Notes: generated by a model from the sequence alone, not told the origin. Shown: positions 1 to 11,172, counted from the stretch's first letter. The stretch is 64,000 nt of DNA from an uncultured Collinsella sp. (GCA_900762325.1 CAAFGG010000046.1:37962-101961), one strand, 5' to 3'. Made by a program: numbers and translations.

Positions 1-2422
1 CTGCCCAGCTTGCGCCCACGGCGGCGGGGCACACCACAAAGAAGAGCGCGGCGAAAGTCGCGATATCAAACAGTGAGCTCACGGGGCCCAGCTCGAGCAT
101 AAAGCCCTTGATGGACGCGGCGTCCCAAGCACGCGGACGGGCAGTCCAGGCGTCGTCGACGGTGTCCCACGGCAGCGCGATGCACACGATCTCGTAGACC
201 AGCGACAGCAGCACCAGCTGCAGAGCGCTCATGGGCAAGAACGGCAAGAACAGGCTCGCGACGGTCACGGACAGCACGTTGCCAAAGTTGGAGCTCACCG
301 TGGTCTTGAGGTACTTGAGCAGGTTGCCGTAGGTGCGGCGGCCTTCGATGATGCCGCGCTCGAGCACGCCCAGGTCTTTCTGGAGCAAGATGATGTCGGC
401 GGATTCCTTGGCGATGTCGACGGCCGAATCGACCGAGATGCCGCAGTCGCTCGCACGCATGGCGGCGGCGTCGTTGATGCCATCGCCCATAAAGCCCACG
501 GTGTGGCCGAGCAGCTCGCGCATGGCATGCACCAGACGCGCCTTCTGCAGCGGCGAGAGCTTGGCGAAGAGGTGGGTGTTCTCGGCGCGCTCGGCAAGTT
601 CGGCGTCATCGAGCGCATCGATCTCGGAGCCGAGCAAGACGTTGCTCGCGTCGATACCGATCTGTTCGCAGACGGTGGCCGCGACGCGGTCGTTGTCGCC
701 GGTCAGGACCTTGACTGCCACGCCCTTGGCCTCGAGGGTGGCGACGGCGCCCGCGGCACTTGCTTTGGGCGGATCGAGGAAGGCCAAAAAGCCCATCAGC
801 ACCATGTCGCACTCGTCGGCAATGCCAAACTCGCCCACGCAGCGCGGATTGGTCTTCTGCGCCACGGCAATCACGCGCAGGCCCTCGGCATTGAGCCCGG
901 CGACCTGCTGGCGAATCTGGGCGAGCTTATCTTCGGTGAGCGGCTGGGCGGCACCATCGACTTCGACAAAGGAGCAGATCTCGAGCATTTCCTCGGCAGC
1001 TCCTTTGGTAACCATTTGGGTTTTACCCTGGGCGTCGGCGACAACGACGCTCAGGCGACGGCGCGAGAAATCGAAGGGCACCTCGTCCACCTTGGTATAG
1101 CGGTCGCGCAGGCTCTGGCCCAGCATGGAATCGGGTGCTGCGGCCGAGGGCGTCACATCGGCGCGGTCGATGACGGCCAGGTCGATAAGGTTTTTGAGGC
1201 CGGTCTGGAAGAAGCTGTTCAAAAACGCATGGCGCAGCACGCGTGCATCCTCGTTGCCGTCGGTGTTGAGGTAGCGCTCGAGCACAATGCGGTCTTCGGT
1301 GAGGGTGCCGGTCTTGTCGCAGCACAGGACGTCCATCGCGCCGAGGTTTTGGATCGCCGGCAGCTCCTTGACGATAACCTGGCGACGGGCGAGGTCCTTG
1401 GCGCCCTGCGACAGGCTCGTGGTCACGATGACGGGAAGCATCTGCGGCGTGATGCCCACGGCCACGCTCGTGGCGAACAGCAGCGCGTCGATGACATTGC
1501 CCTTGGTGGCGGCGTTGATGGCAAAGACGGCCGGCGCCATAACGAGCATGAGGCGTACGAGCAACATGGAGACGCTCGAGACGCCGCGGTCAAACGCGCT
1601 CTTCTCGCCGCGCCCGTTGAGCATCTTGGCGATGCCGCCCAGGTAGGTGTCCGAGCCGGTGGCGACGACAAGCGCCATGGCGGTGCCGTTTTGTACGGAG
1701 GTGCCGGTAAAGACGATGTTCTTGCAGGCAGAGAGCGGCAGCGCGGAGCTGTCGGCACCCTCGACGACCGCGGCGGCAGCGGTCTTTTCGACGGCCTCGC
1801 TTTCGCCGGTGAGCGCGGACTCGATCACAAACAGGTCGCGCGCGGTGATGATGCGAGCATCGGCTGGCACCATATCGCCGGCAGAGAGGCGGATCACATC
1901 GCCGGGGACGAGCTCGTCGAAGGGAATCTCGAGGCGCTCGCCGTCACGCAGGGCACAGCAGGTGTTGGAGACCAGGTCCTTGAGGGCCTCGGCCGCATTG
2001 CCGCTGCGGGCTTCCTGGATAAACTTCATGCCGCCCGATACCAGCAGCATGATGCCGATGACGATGACCGTGGAGGGGTCGCGCTGCGGCTCGGGCACGG
2101 CGAGCACGTCGATGTAGAGCGAGACCAGTGCGAGCGCGGCGAGGATACCGGCGAAGGGGTCGACGAACGCGTCGGCGATGCGGCGGACGAGCGTCTTGGT
2201 CGGCGCCTCGATGGTGTTGGGGCCGACCGCGCTCAGGCGCTCGGCGGCGTGCTCGGCGATGAGCCCGTCGGCTGTGGCGTCGAGCAGCACGAGGGCGTCC
2301 TCGGCGCTATGGGTGGCGGCGAATATGGTGTTCTTGGACATGCCGGTATGAGCGGCGGGGCGCGCCGTGCGGCGGCGCTTGGAGATGGCTTCGAGTACCG
2401 TGGCGGTTTTGAGCATCAGCAT
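1..2422 (-). CDS. mgtA: Magnesium-translocating P-type ATPase (3' end beyond window)
   Basis: Translation of the complement from ATG 2422 gives about 807 residues with no stop before the window edge, so the C-terminus is missing. It imports Mg2+ across the membrane at the cost of ATP. Visible are the TGES actuator loop, the phosphorylation motif DKTGTLTED, and the hinge GDGINDAAAMRAS. A cytoplasmic N-terminal tail precedes the first membrane pair, as in MgtA/MgtB (family length about 900). The start is set by AAGGAGG five bases upstream. A possible leader peptide, a palindromic repeat and a sigma70-like promoter lie upstream, which suggests control in the leader. The family is certain; Mg2+ as substrate rests on overall similarity. 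Confidence 0.93.
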   Translation of the reverse strand, partial: MLMLKTATVLEAISKRRRTARPAAHTGMSKNTIFAATHSAEDALVLLDATADGLIAEHAAERLSAVGPNTIEAPTKTLVRRIADAFVDPFAGILAALALVSLYIDVLAVPEPQRDPSTVIVIGIMLLVSGGMKFIQEARSGNAAEALKDLVSNTCCALRDGERLEIPFDELVPGDVIRLSAGDMVPADARIITARDLFVIESALTGESEAVEKTAAAAVVEGADSSALPLSACKNIVFTGTSVQNGTAMALVVATGSDTYLGGIAKMLNGRGEKSAFDRGVSSVSMLLVRLMLVMAPAVFAINAATKGNVIDALLFATSVAVGITPQMLPVIVTTSLSQGAKDLARRQVIVKELPAIQNLGAMDVLCCDKTGTLTEDRIVLERYLNTDGNEDARVLRHAFLNSFFQTGLKNLIDLAVIDRADVTPSAAAPDSMLGQSLRDRYTKVDEVPFDFSRRRLSVVVADAQGKTQMVTKGAAEEMLEICSFVEVDGAAQPLTEDKLAQIRQQVAGLNAEGLRVIAVAQKTNPRCVGEFGIADECDMVLMGFLAFLDPPKASAAGAVATLEAKGVAVKVLTGDNDRVAATVCEQIGIDASNVLLGSEIDALDDAELAERAENTHLFAKLSPLQKARLVHAMRELLGHTVGFMGDGINDAAAMRASDCGISVDSAVDIAKESADIILLQKDLGVLERGIIEGRRTYGNLLKYLKTTVSSNFGNVLSVTVASLFLPFLPMSALQLVLLSLVYEIVCIALPWDTVDDAWTARPRAWDAASIKGFMLELGPVSSLFDIATFAALFFVVCPAAVGASWA

Positions 2423-2504
2423 AGGGTCCTCCTTGTTGAAGGGAGTTAGCGTACGTGTCGTATGTGCTTCAAAAAACCTAGATGTCGCTCACGTCATGCT
2501 TTCG

Positions 2505-2540
2505 AACCACCACAAAGGGACAGGCACCTTTGTGGTGGTT
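2505..2540. repeat. Family F palindrome, copy 1 (CCACCACAAAGG type)
   Basis: AACCACCACAAAGG, a short centre, then CCTTTGTGGTGGTT form a 14-bp inverted repeat. It is one of five copies in the window (others near 35.3, 35.5, 36.4 and 37.2 kb), all intergenic. Here it lies inside the mgtA leader, where it could act as an RNA hairpin. Confidence 0.85.
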
Positions 2541-2561
2541 TTGACGATCGGCTGTTGGCGC

Positions 2562-2633
2562 TTATGCGTGCGCGGAATCCTCGCGGCGTGCCGAGGGCGA
2601 CATGCAGGTTTTTCGACTATGACTGCCTTCCAT
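2562..2633 (-). CDS. Candidate 23-residue leader peptide of the mgtA transcript
   Basis: A 24-codon reading frame (MEGSHSRKTC... ending AHA) begins at ATG 2633 behind a perfect AAGGAGG with a 6-base spacer. It lies between the predicted promoter at 2700-2728 and the mgtA start. The palindrome at 2505-2540 follows its stop. Enterobacterial mgtA has a short regulatory leader ORF (mgtL), but this peptide is not proline-rich and shows no resemblance to it. Translation is inferred only from the ribosome binding site and position. Confidence 0.45.
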   Translation of the reverse strand: MEGSHSRKTCMSPSARREDSAHA

Positions 2634-2699
2634 GGCACACCTCCTTAAGGCCGGGCGCTGCGCGCTTTGGGTATCTCGTACCCGTTTCAATTCGCCCGT

Positions 2700-2728
2700 A
2701 TTCTTGACGAGGGGGTTTGCCGTGTCAA
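2700..2728 (-). promoter_or_regulatory. Predicted sigma70 promoter for mgtA
   Basis: On the minus strand TTGACA (2728-2723) is followed after 17 bases by AAGAAT (2705-2700). This would give a leader of about 270 nt before mgtA. The -35 box is part of an inverted repeat TTGAC...GTCAA that could also be an operator. Confidence 0.55.
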
Positions 2729-2857
2729 CCCCAATGTTTGGAAAACCATTGCCCCTGACAAAGCCTTTACAGAATGCCGAGGCCCCAAAGCGCGCCCGCA
2801 ACGCGCCCTGCCTGCGCTAAACTGGAAGGCACGTACGCGATTACGAGAGGAGCCCGC

Positions 2858-3538
2858 ATGGAGGCTTACAAGCAAGAGTTCATCAAGTTCATGGTTGAGT
2901 CCGACGTTCTTAAATTCGGCAGCTTTACGCTCAAGAGCGGCCGTCAGTCCCCGTTCTTTATGAACGCCGGCGCCTATGTGACGGGCTATCAGCTCAAGAA
3001 GCTGGGCGAGTATTACGCCCAGGCCATCCACGATAACTTTGGCGACGACTTTGACGTGCTGTTTGGACCGGCCTACAAGGGTATTCCGCTGGCCGTCGTG
3101 ACCGCAATTGCCTACCACGAGCTGTACGGCAAGGAGGTCAAGTACTGCTGCGATCGCAAGGAGGCCAAGGACCACGGCGCCGACAAGGGCAACCTGCTGG
3201 GCTACGAGCCCCAGGACGGCGACCGCGTGGTCATGGTCGAGGACGTCACCACCAGCGGTAAGTCCATCGACGAGACCTATCCCAAGGTCAAGGCTGCTGC
3301 CGATGTCGAGATCAAGGGCCTGATTGTGTCCCTCAACCGCATGGAGGTCGGCAAGGGTGGCGTGACCACCGCGCAGAAGGAGATCGAGGCCAAGTACGGT
3401 TTCCCCGTCGCGAGCATCGTCTCCATGGCCGAGGTCGTCGAGACCCTCTACAACCACGAGATCGACGGCAAAGTCGTCATCGACGACGAGCTCAAGACCG
3501 CTATCGACGCCTACTACGAGCAGTACGGCGTTCGTTAG
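2858..3538 (+). CDS. pyrE: Orotate phosphoribosyltransferase
   Basis: This 226-residue enzyme converts orotate and PRPP to OMP in pyrimidine synthesis. The PRPP-binding motif VVMVEDVTTSGKS is clear, and the N-terminal segment (KFGSFTLKSGRQSPFF) is typical of PyrE. Length is at the upper end of the family. The start at 2858 is preceded by GAGAGGAG; the frame stays open further upstream but has no ribosome binding site there. The gene stands alone. A structured element begins at the last base of its stop codon. Confidence 0.95.
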   Translation: MEAYKQEFIKFMVESDVLKFGSFTLKSGRQSPFFMNAGAYVTGYQLKKLGEYYAQAIHDNFGDDFDVLFGPAYKGIPLAVVTAIAYHELYGKEVKYCCDRKEAKDHGADKGNLLGYEPQDGDRVVMVEDVTTSGKSIDETYPKVKAAADVEIKGLIVSLNRMEVGKGGVTTAQKEIEAKYGFPVASIVSMAEVVETLYNHEIDGKVVIDDELKTAIDAYYEQYGVR

Positions 3539-3685
3539 TTACGCGGTTTTACCAAACCGCGTAACCAGTTGACGCTGCGCGGGCCGCATTTGGACAATCT
3601 GACGTTCAACTTCAAGGGCGCGACCAGAAGGTCAGCGCCCTTTCGTTTCACGTCACCTTGTCTCAAATGCGACCCGCTTGCTGTC
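3538..3685 (+). ncRNA. Structured intergenic element A, copy 1 (candidate RNA)
   Basis: Three helices can be drawn. P1 at 3538-3565 has a 12-bp stem with a TACC loop. P2 pairs 3579-3597 with 3658-3677, with one mismatch and one bulged T. P3 at 3614-3642 is capped by GACCAGAAGGTC with a bulged base on its 3' side. Copy 2 at 12507-12655 has the same loops, bulges and order but different stem bases, so the stems covary. P1 starts on the final base of the pyrE stop. P3 followed by TTTCGTTT might also stop transcription. Confidence 0.6.
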
Positions 3686-3710
3686 GTTGCCAAAACATCG
3701 GCGTTGCTGG

Positions 3711-3761
3711 GCCGGCACTTGGGGACGTTCCTTTTCTGCCGGCAGTTTGGGACACTCCTTG
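3711..3761. repeat. Family B intergenic repeat, copy 1 (GGGGACGTTCC type)
   Basis: Contains CACTTGGGGACGTTCCTTTT, CTGCCGGCAG and GGGACACTCCTTG. Nearly identical copies lie at 12694-12743 and 32661-32710. Each directly follows a family A or family C element. A partial echo (ATTGGGGACGTTC) follows at about 3773-3785. Confidence 0.8.
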
Positions 3762-3804
3762 TTGGGGTGATCATTGGGGACGTTCTTAAATGACTACTCA
3801 GGAT

Positions 3805-3827
3805 GAGTGTCCAAAAATCCGCGCTCG
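3805..3827. repeat. Family J short repeat, copy 1
   Basis: GAGTGTCCAAAAATCC followed by GCGCTCG. The second copy at 4673-4695 differs by one base. Function unknown. Confidence 0.7.
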
Positions 3828-3934
3828 TTCGATTGGCGCATGTCTACGCAGCGTAGGTTGTCGAGCCTGGCCTTCAAATGGATACTGACTGTCGAACCGG
3901 TTCACTCCATTTCTTCAATTTGATTGGACAGCCC

Positions 3935-4555
3935 ATGAACCAGACACGGCAAACCAATGCCTCCCATACTTTTTTGGCAGCGCATGCCATCAAGCGGCTT
4001 CGTGAAGAGCGCGGCCTCACCCAGCGCGCCCTGGCGGAAAGCCTTGGCGTGACCGATAAAGCCGTCAGCAAGTGGGAGTCCGGCCGCGGCCTTCCCGACA
4101 TTTCCCTCGTTGAGCCTTTGGCCCAGAGACTCGGCATAAGCGTGACTGAGCTTTTGGCTGGTGACATTCGGGCCAACGCCAACCGTGCAGGCAATATGCT
4201 CAAAGGCGTCTTTTACGTTTGCCCTATCTGCGGAAACGTTGTGCACGCGCTCGGAGAAGGCAGCTTTAGCTGCTGCGGCTCCACGATGTTTCCCCAGGAG
4301 GCCGAAGATCCGGACGCGGACCACGCCTTTTCCATCGAGCGCATCGAGGACGATTGGTACGTCACGCTCGATCATCCCATGACCAAGGATCACTACATTA
4401 GCTTTGTGGCATATGCGACTATGGACGGCATCTGCTTTAAGAAGCTCTATCCAGAGCAATCGGTGCAGCCGCGCTTCCATATTACCGGGCGCGGCAGGAT
4501 ATATCTTTACTGCAACCAACACGGACTCTTTACGTCGCTGACGCCTCGCAAATAA
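3935..4555 (+). CDS. Xre-family regulator with desulfoferrodoxin-like C-terminal domain
   Basis: Residues about 15-70 form a helix-turn-helix (LREERGLTQRALAESLGV, KAVSKWESGRGLPD). The C-terminal half has a CPICG motif, a second cysteine pair in FSCCGS, and a HPMTKDHYISF stretch recalling iron-binding desulfoferrodoxin, with a final YCNQHGLF. The pairing suggests a DNA-binding protein that senses metal or oxidants, but the ligand is unknown. ATG 3935 fits the domain boundary; an in-frame ATG at 3878 would add 19 residues. Neither has a strong ribosome binding site. The gene stands alone between repeat-rich spacers. Confidence 0.8.
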   Translation: MNQTRQTNASHTFLAAHAIKRLREERGLTQRALAESLGVTDKAVSKWESGRGLPDISLVEPLAQRLGISVTELLAGDIRANANRAGNMLKGVFYVCPICGNVVHALGEGSFSCCGSTMFPQEAEDPDADHAFSIERIEDDWYVTLDHPMTKDHYISFVAYATMDGICFKKLYPEQSVQPRFHITGRGRIYLYCNQHGLFTSLTPRK

Positions 4556-4601
4556 CGGCTGTCTATCCGCCCTCCTCATGCGTTCCCGGGGGACCCAAAA
4601 T

Positions 4602-4665
4602 GAGCGTGGATAATCTCCCGGTTTTGGCCTGTGTGCGGGCTCAAAGTGGGAGATTATCCACGCTC
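4602..4665. repeat. Family C palindrome, copy 1 (GTGGATAATCTCCC type)
   Basis: GAGCGTGGATAATCTCCC pairs with GGGAGATTATCCACGCTC around a centre carrying TTTTGG and TGCGGGCTCAAA. Copy 2 at 32588-32651 has GAGAGTGG paired with CCACTCTC, a compensatory change. It lies between a plus-strand gene and the minus-strand rpiR-type gene and could terminate either. Confidence 0.85.
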
Positions 4666-4672
4666 GTTATCT

Positions 4673-4695
4673 GAGTGTCCAAAAATCCACGCTCG
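4673..4695. repeat. Family J short repeat, copy 2
   Basis: GAGTGTCCAAAAATCC followed by ACGCTCG, directly after the family C palindrome and just before the end of the RpiR-type gene on the minus strand. Confidence 0.7.
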
Positions 4696-4698
4696 TCG

Positions 4699-5553
4699 CT
4701 ACTTGAGTCCGGGCAGGCGGGTGTAGGGGAACGAGCGCTCTAGGAACTCGGAGCAGCGGGCGTAATCTTTGGCAAAGTAGCTGCTATAGAGCGAATCGAG
4801 TACGTATTGCACGGCGATATGGCTGGCGAACTGCGTGATGCGGCGCGTCATGCTCTCGTGGTCGCTTACCGTGAGATAGGCGGCAAAGCCGGGGTGAATG
4901 CGGGCACAGTACGGCGTGCCGATGACGATGACCGGGACATGTCGACTGCTAAGGATCGGCAAGATCTCCTTGAGGTTGGGGGCAAGGCCGCTGTAGGAGA
5001 TGATGATTGCCACATGGTCGGGACCCGAGGCGAGCGCCGTGCGCACCTGCGCCTCGACGCTGTCGTGGCACGTCGCGCTTTTGCCGGCGGAAAGCAGGCG
5101 ATCGCGGAACATTCCCGCTGGATACAGGTTATGCGAGCCCGTGTAGATGTCCACGGTGCCGGCGCGCATGATGAGCTTGGCGGCGTGGTCGAGCTGTGCA
5201 GGGTCGAGCAGCTCCTGCGTTTCGGCCAAGGTGGTCTGGTAGAGCCCCTCCATGCGCTCCATCACCTGCGCAGGGGTGGAGGTGGCATCGAAGGGAAAGT
5301 TGATGTCCACGTCGCGCCGGTTGCCCGCCTCGGTCGCCTGGCGGATGAGCTCGACCTTGAGGTCTTTGAATCCCTTGAGGCCGAGCTTTTTGCAAAAGCG
5401 GTGCACGCTCGCGACCGAAACGTTGGCGCACGCGGCAAATTCCTTAATGGAAAGCCCGCGCACATCCTCGCCCATGGCGAGGGCCGTTCGCCCAAGTTGT
5501 TGCTCGGTGGGGGTGAGGCTTTTGCCCTGCGTGATCTTTCGCCTGATATCCAT
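4699..5553 (-). CDS. MurR/RpiR-family transcriptional regulator
   Basis: This 284-residue protein has an N-terminal helix-turn-helix (IKEFAACANVSVASVHRFCKKLGLKGFKDLK, given here only as the HTH region at about residues 35-66). A SIS sugar-phosphate-binding domain follows at about 125-250, with GSHNLYPAGMF and VAIIISYSG. Such proteins sense phosphosugars and control sugar catabolism. It lies downstream of the GH106-like gene on the same strand, separated by about 165 bp of hairpins, so it may regulate that gene or be independent. The start ATG 5553 has a modest GGAGCC upstream. Confidence 0.88.
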   Translation of the reverse strand: MDIRRKITQGKSLTPTEQQLGRTALAMGEDVRGLSIKEFAACANVSVASVHRFCKKLGLKGFKDLKVELIRQATEAGNRRDVDINFPFDATSTPAQVMERMEGLYQTTLAETQELLDPAQLDHAAKLIMRAGTVDIYTGSHNLYPAGMFRDRLLSAGKSATCHDSVEAQVRTALASGPDHVAIIISYSGLAPNLKEILPILSSRHVPVIVIGTPYCARIHPGFAAYLTVSDHESMTRRITQFASHIAVQYVLDSLYSSYFAKDYARCSEFLERSFPYTRLPGLK

Positions 5554-5628
5554 ATGGCTCCTATGCGTTTGCGTCGCGATAAACCAATCATAGCGATAAA
5601 TAAAACGTTCAGCTTGGCTGGGAGTTTT

Positions 5629-5673
5629 GGTCCGCCGGTCTATGAACGACGGACCGCTCGACGCTGCGCGGGC
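5629..5673 (+). repeat. Partial element A-like sequence, copy 3
   Basis: A hairpin GGTCCG...CGGACC is followed by GCTCGACGCTGCGCGGGC, the linker and P2 5' sequence of element A. No matching P2 3' arm or P3 follows. It is therefore a degenerate or truncated relative. No plus-strand gene ends here. Confidence 0.5.
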
Positions 5674-5692
5674 TCAACATAGGGCGTGCCCT

Positions 5693-5715
5693 GCCCGAGT
5701 TGTTTGCGCTCGGGC
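5693..5715 (-). terminator. Hairpin after the GH106-like gene
   Basis: On the minus strand GCCCGAG...CTCGGGC begins two bases after the stop codon. There is no clean T-run, so termination is only plausible. Confidence 0.4.
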
Positions 5716-5717
5716 TG

Positions 5718-8309
5718 CTATCCGAGCACGCGTACGGGCCCCAAGAGGCCGCTGGGATCGGAGGGCTCGGTCATGCCGAACATGTCGGGGACGGCGTGGT
5801 CGAGGGTGTTGATGATATCGATCGTAAGCGCGTGCTCGCCGGCTAAAAGTGCGGCGGCCTCAAAGCGGTAAGGCGGACAGATGCGGGTGCCGAGGGATTT
5901 GCCGTCGAGGGTGACGGTTGCGGTCTCAAAGACCTCGCCAAGGTCGATGACGGTGCGGGTGGCCGCTTCGCCCAGGACAAAGGAGGCCCGGTAGCGGAAT
6001 GTGCCGGCCTTGCCGGGGAACTCGGCCGAGGAAAGGTCGTGCAGGTCTGCAAGCTCAACAGACTCGCCAAAGGCATCGGTGCCAGGGGCAGAGAAGGCAA
6101 CCGCCCAGGGCCCGTCGACGCATGTGGCTTCGTCTTCGGCGGTTGCCACAGCAACGGAACCTGTAGCCCCAAGGACCACGATGCAGCTCTCGTAGGGAGC
6201 CAGCTCGAGCGTGCCGTCAAAGGCGGCGGGCTCGGTGCCGTTGAGCAGGTCGAGGCGCGCGCCTGCAACGGGTGTGCCGTCGGCAAGCGCAATCTGAGTG
6301 GAGATACCCTGCTTGGGATGCTCGTTGACGAGCATCAGATAGCTCTCGCCCGCCCGCTCGTAGCGCAGTGCGCGCAGCCAGGGCTGGGGCTCGGCGCAAA
6401 CCACGGTCTGCATGCCGGTATTGGCAAGTGTGTCTGCGAGCTCGGTGGTCGCCAGGAGCTTGATGTCGGCGACCGCGGCTGCATCCAGGGAGGCAAAGCC
6501 CTCGCGGCCTGCAGTGTCACCGTCGTAGCGCTTGTTCGGCAACTCATCCAGCGCGTACACGGCAACACCTGCGGCTGCGGCACGCGCGGCAAAGTCGAGC
6601 ACGGCTCCGCCGACAAACTCGGCTCCGGGCATCACCAGGCAGCGGTATGCCTGGCCGTTCACGCTAAAGCCGCTACCGTCTGCGGCAATTTCAACGGCAT
6701 AGCGCCCTGCGTCCTCAAATGCCTCTGCCGGCACGATGTCAAAGTCGACCTGCGCGCGCAAAAGCTCGGAGGCGGCATGCTGCATAAAGTTCGCCTCGCC
6801 TGCCCACTCGGCGTCCGCATGGTAGAGAAGCGCCACCGGGGTCGTTGCGCGCCCGCCGCTCAGCAGGCTCGCCGTACGGTTCATGTAGCTCATGAGCTGC
6901 CCAAAGTGTGCAAACTGGGGGTTTTGGCCATGCGCATAGAAATGCGGCGAGCAGTCCCAGTCGGGGAAGGCGGCCATGCTAAAGGCATGCGGCACAAACC
7001 AATTGACGCCGCGCACCAAAAAATGATCGGCGATCCACTTCATCTCGCGTAGGCCTTCGTGCCATCCAAATGCGCCAAAGACCTCGGCCATGCAGCGCCC
7101 CTGCTTTTTGGGGTCGAGGTGTGCTGCCGAGGAGCCCAGCTTGGGCAGCACGTAGTTATAGAACTCGAGGTTCCACACGCCGCGTCCGTAGCTGTGAAGG
7201 CCGCGGTCCATGCCGGGTACCAGCTGGTTGATCACGATGTCGACGCCCGCCATGTCCTGACCGCCCACGGCGCGGAAGTAGTGCCCGGCGCCCACGCCCA
7301 GGCGCGCGTGGCAGTCCTTGTCCTCGATAACGTGGCCGATGTACTGCACGCCGCGCGCGCGGCACCAGTCTCCGAGCTGGTCGCAGAAGCACTCCTTATA
7401 GAGGGTGCTCGCGATGTCCATATAGACGTGGCGTACGTGCGCGCCGGCCGGCTCGCGGTCCCACAAGTGCGGGAGCTCGGCCAGGTAGCGCTCGCCCAGT
7501 GCCGCGCGTAGGCGACGCTCAAGCTCGGCCGACCAGGGTAGGGGCGCGGTGGCCTTGCCGATGAGCGTGTCCGAGATGCCATCGGGGCCCGTGGTGCCCT
7601 TCTCGTTGGCAAATCCGGGCTCATCGGAGAAAAAGCCTAGGATCGTCTTGCCAAACTCATCGCCCAGATGCTCAAAATGCGGCTCGTAGACAGCATCGAT
7701 GAGCTGCGCCACCGAGGCGCGGTCGACCATATTGATGTAGTCCTCGTTGTAGGAGGTCTTGCCGCTCGTGAACATCACGCATGCCTGCGTGAGGCCCGCA
7801 GGTGCATCGAAGACCAGGCGGCTGGGGTTGCCGTCTGCATCGTCGATTGCTCGGTAAGCGACGTCGACGGGGCTGCCGTCCTGCATAAATGTCACGCCGT
7901 GGAAGCGCTCCGTTTTGTCGAGCATGTTGGCGAGCGCGATGCTCGCGGCGGATGTGGGGCCCACGATGTCGAACGTGCGGTGCGTGAGCACGATCTTGCG
8001 GAGCTCGGGCACGGCCTCCTTGACGGCGCCGTTGGCAAAGCCCGTGGGGAAGTGCGCGTCGTCCAAGATCCAGAGCTTAAGGCCTAGCTGCCTGCACTCG
8101 TCAATGACAAAGCGCAAGTCGCGCCACCAGTCCTCGCCGCAAAAATCGGGGTGTGGGCGGCTTTCGAGACAGACCTCGTGGATGTCGGCGCCGGCGATCT
8201 TTTCCAGATACTCGGCAATGGTCTTATGGCTCTCGCCCTTCATCCACAAAAACGGAAGCACATGGTTGTCGTATGTACCCTCGAGCACCTGCTGATGGTG
8301 CGCGGTCAT
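5718..8309 (-). CDS. Glycosyl hydrolase, GH106-like (alpha-L-rhamnosidase-type)
   Basis: An 863-residue cytoplasmic protein without signal peptide. The N-terminal half looks like a TIM barrel, with LESRPHPDFCGEDWWRDL, KLWILDDAHFPTGFANG and GFFSDEPGF. A long middle region (LLYHADAEWAG) resembles the beta-galactosidase-type trimerisation fold. The C-terminus (about 740-860) looks like a GH2-type sugar-binding jelly roll ending LLGPVRV. Large proteins of this layout are grouped with GH106 or unclassified relatives, so rhamnosidase activity is not proven. AAGGAGGATCC fixes the start; the frame is open far upstream but without a ribosome binding site. It is divergent from an AraC regulator that probably controls it. 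Confidence 0.75.
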   Translation of the reverse strand: MTAHHQQVLEGTYDNHVLPFLWMKGESHKTIAEYLEKIAGADIHEVCLESRPHPDFCGEDWWRDLRFVIDECRQLGLKLWILDDAHFPTGFANGAVKEAVPELRKIVLTHRTFDIVGPTSAASIALANMLDKTERFHGVTFMQDGSPVDVAYRAIDDADGNPSRLVFDAPAGLTQACVMFTSGKTSYNEDYINMVDRASVAQLIDAVYEPHFEHLGDEFGKTILGFFSDEPGFANEKGTTGPDGISDTLIGKATAPLPWSAELERRLRAALGERYLAELPHLWDREPAGAHVRHVYMDIASTLYKECFCDQLGDWCRARGVQYIGHVIEDKDCHARLGVGAGHYFRAVGGQDMAGVDIVINQLVPGMDRGLHSYGRGVWNLEFYNYVLPKLGSSAAHLDPKKQGRCMAEVFGAFGWHEGLREMKWIADHFLVRGVNWFVPHAFSMAAFPDWDCSPHFYAHGQNPQFAHFGQLMSYMNRTASLLSGGRATTPVALLYHADAEWAGEANFMQHAASELLRAQVDFDIVPAEAFEDAGRYAVEIAADGSGFSVNGQAYRCLVMPGAEFVGGAVLDFAARAAAAGVAVYALDELPNKRYDGDTAGREGFASLDAAAVADIKLLATTELADTLANTGMQTVVCAEPQPWLRALRYERAGESYLMLVNEHPKQGISTQIALADGTPVAGARLDLLNGTEPAAFDGTLELAPYESCIVVLGATGSVAVATAEDEATCVDGPWAVAFSAPGTDAFGESVELADLHDLSSAEFPGKAGTFRYRASFVLGEAATRTVIDLGEVFETATVTLDGKSLGTRICPPYRFEAAALLAGEHALTIDIINTLDHAVPDMFGMTEPSDPSGLLGPVRVLG

Positions 8310-8423
8310 GGATCCTCCTTGGCTCGATCGATCTGCTGCATAGCACAGATTATGGACGCGTCGGCGCGTTCTGCTAATATCTGAATCACGACGAACTATG
8401 ACCAAATCAACGATTGGCAAGCC
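8310..8423. promoter_or_regulatory. Divergent promoter region, hydrolase / AraC regulator
   Basis: A 114-bp spacer between divergent start codons that must hold both promoters. I see no clear operator repeat; a CTGCTAATATCTGAATC stretch near 8370 is AT-rich. Confidence 0.5.
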
Positions 8424-11032
<2,609 letters not shown>

Positions 11033-11094
11033 TCGACAATATGAGTGCCACCGGGGAAAAGCGTTGGGATGGGCTCGCGATTCGAGTCCCCACC

Positions 11095-11123
11095 TTAGCA
11101 TTTGAACCATTTGGCACTATAAT
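11095..11123 (+). promoter_or_regulatory. Predicted promoter for the IIA gene
   Basis: TTAGCA, 17 bases, then a perfect TATAAT (11118-11123), about 45 bp before the IIA start codon. It lets IIA be expressed apart from the GH1 gene. Confidence 0.65.
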
Positions 11124-11172
11124 CACCATAGGCATGCGCACAACGTTGCGCTTAATCAAGAGGAGAAAACGT

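Noticed and set aside
503..2449. Long plus-strand open frame opposite mgtA
   Set aside because: Its protein is low-complexity and lies over a clear P-type ATPase on the other strand; GC-rich antisense frames stay open by chance.
2423..2700. M-box (Mg2+ riboswitch) before mgtA
   Set aside because: I could not place the conserved M-box core; the leader shows a short ORF and a repeat hairpin instead.
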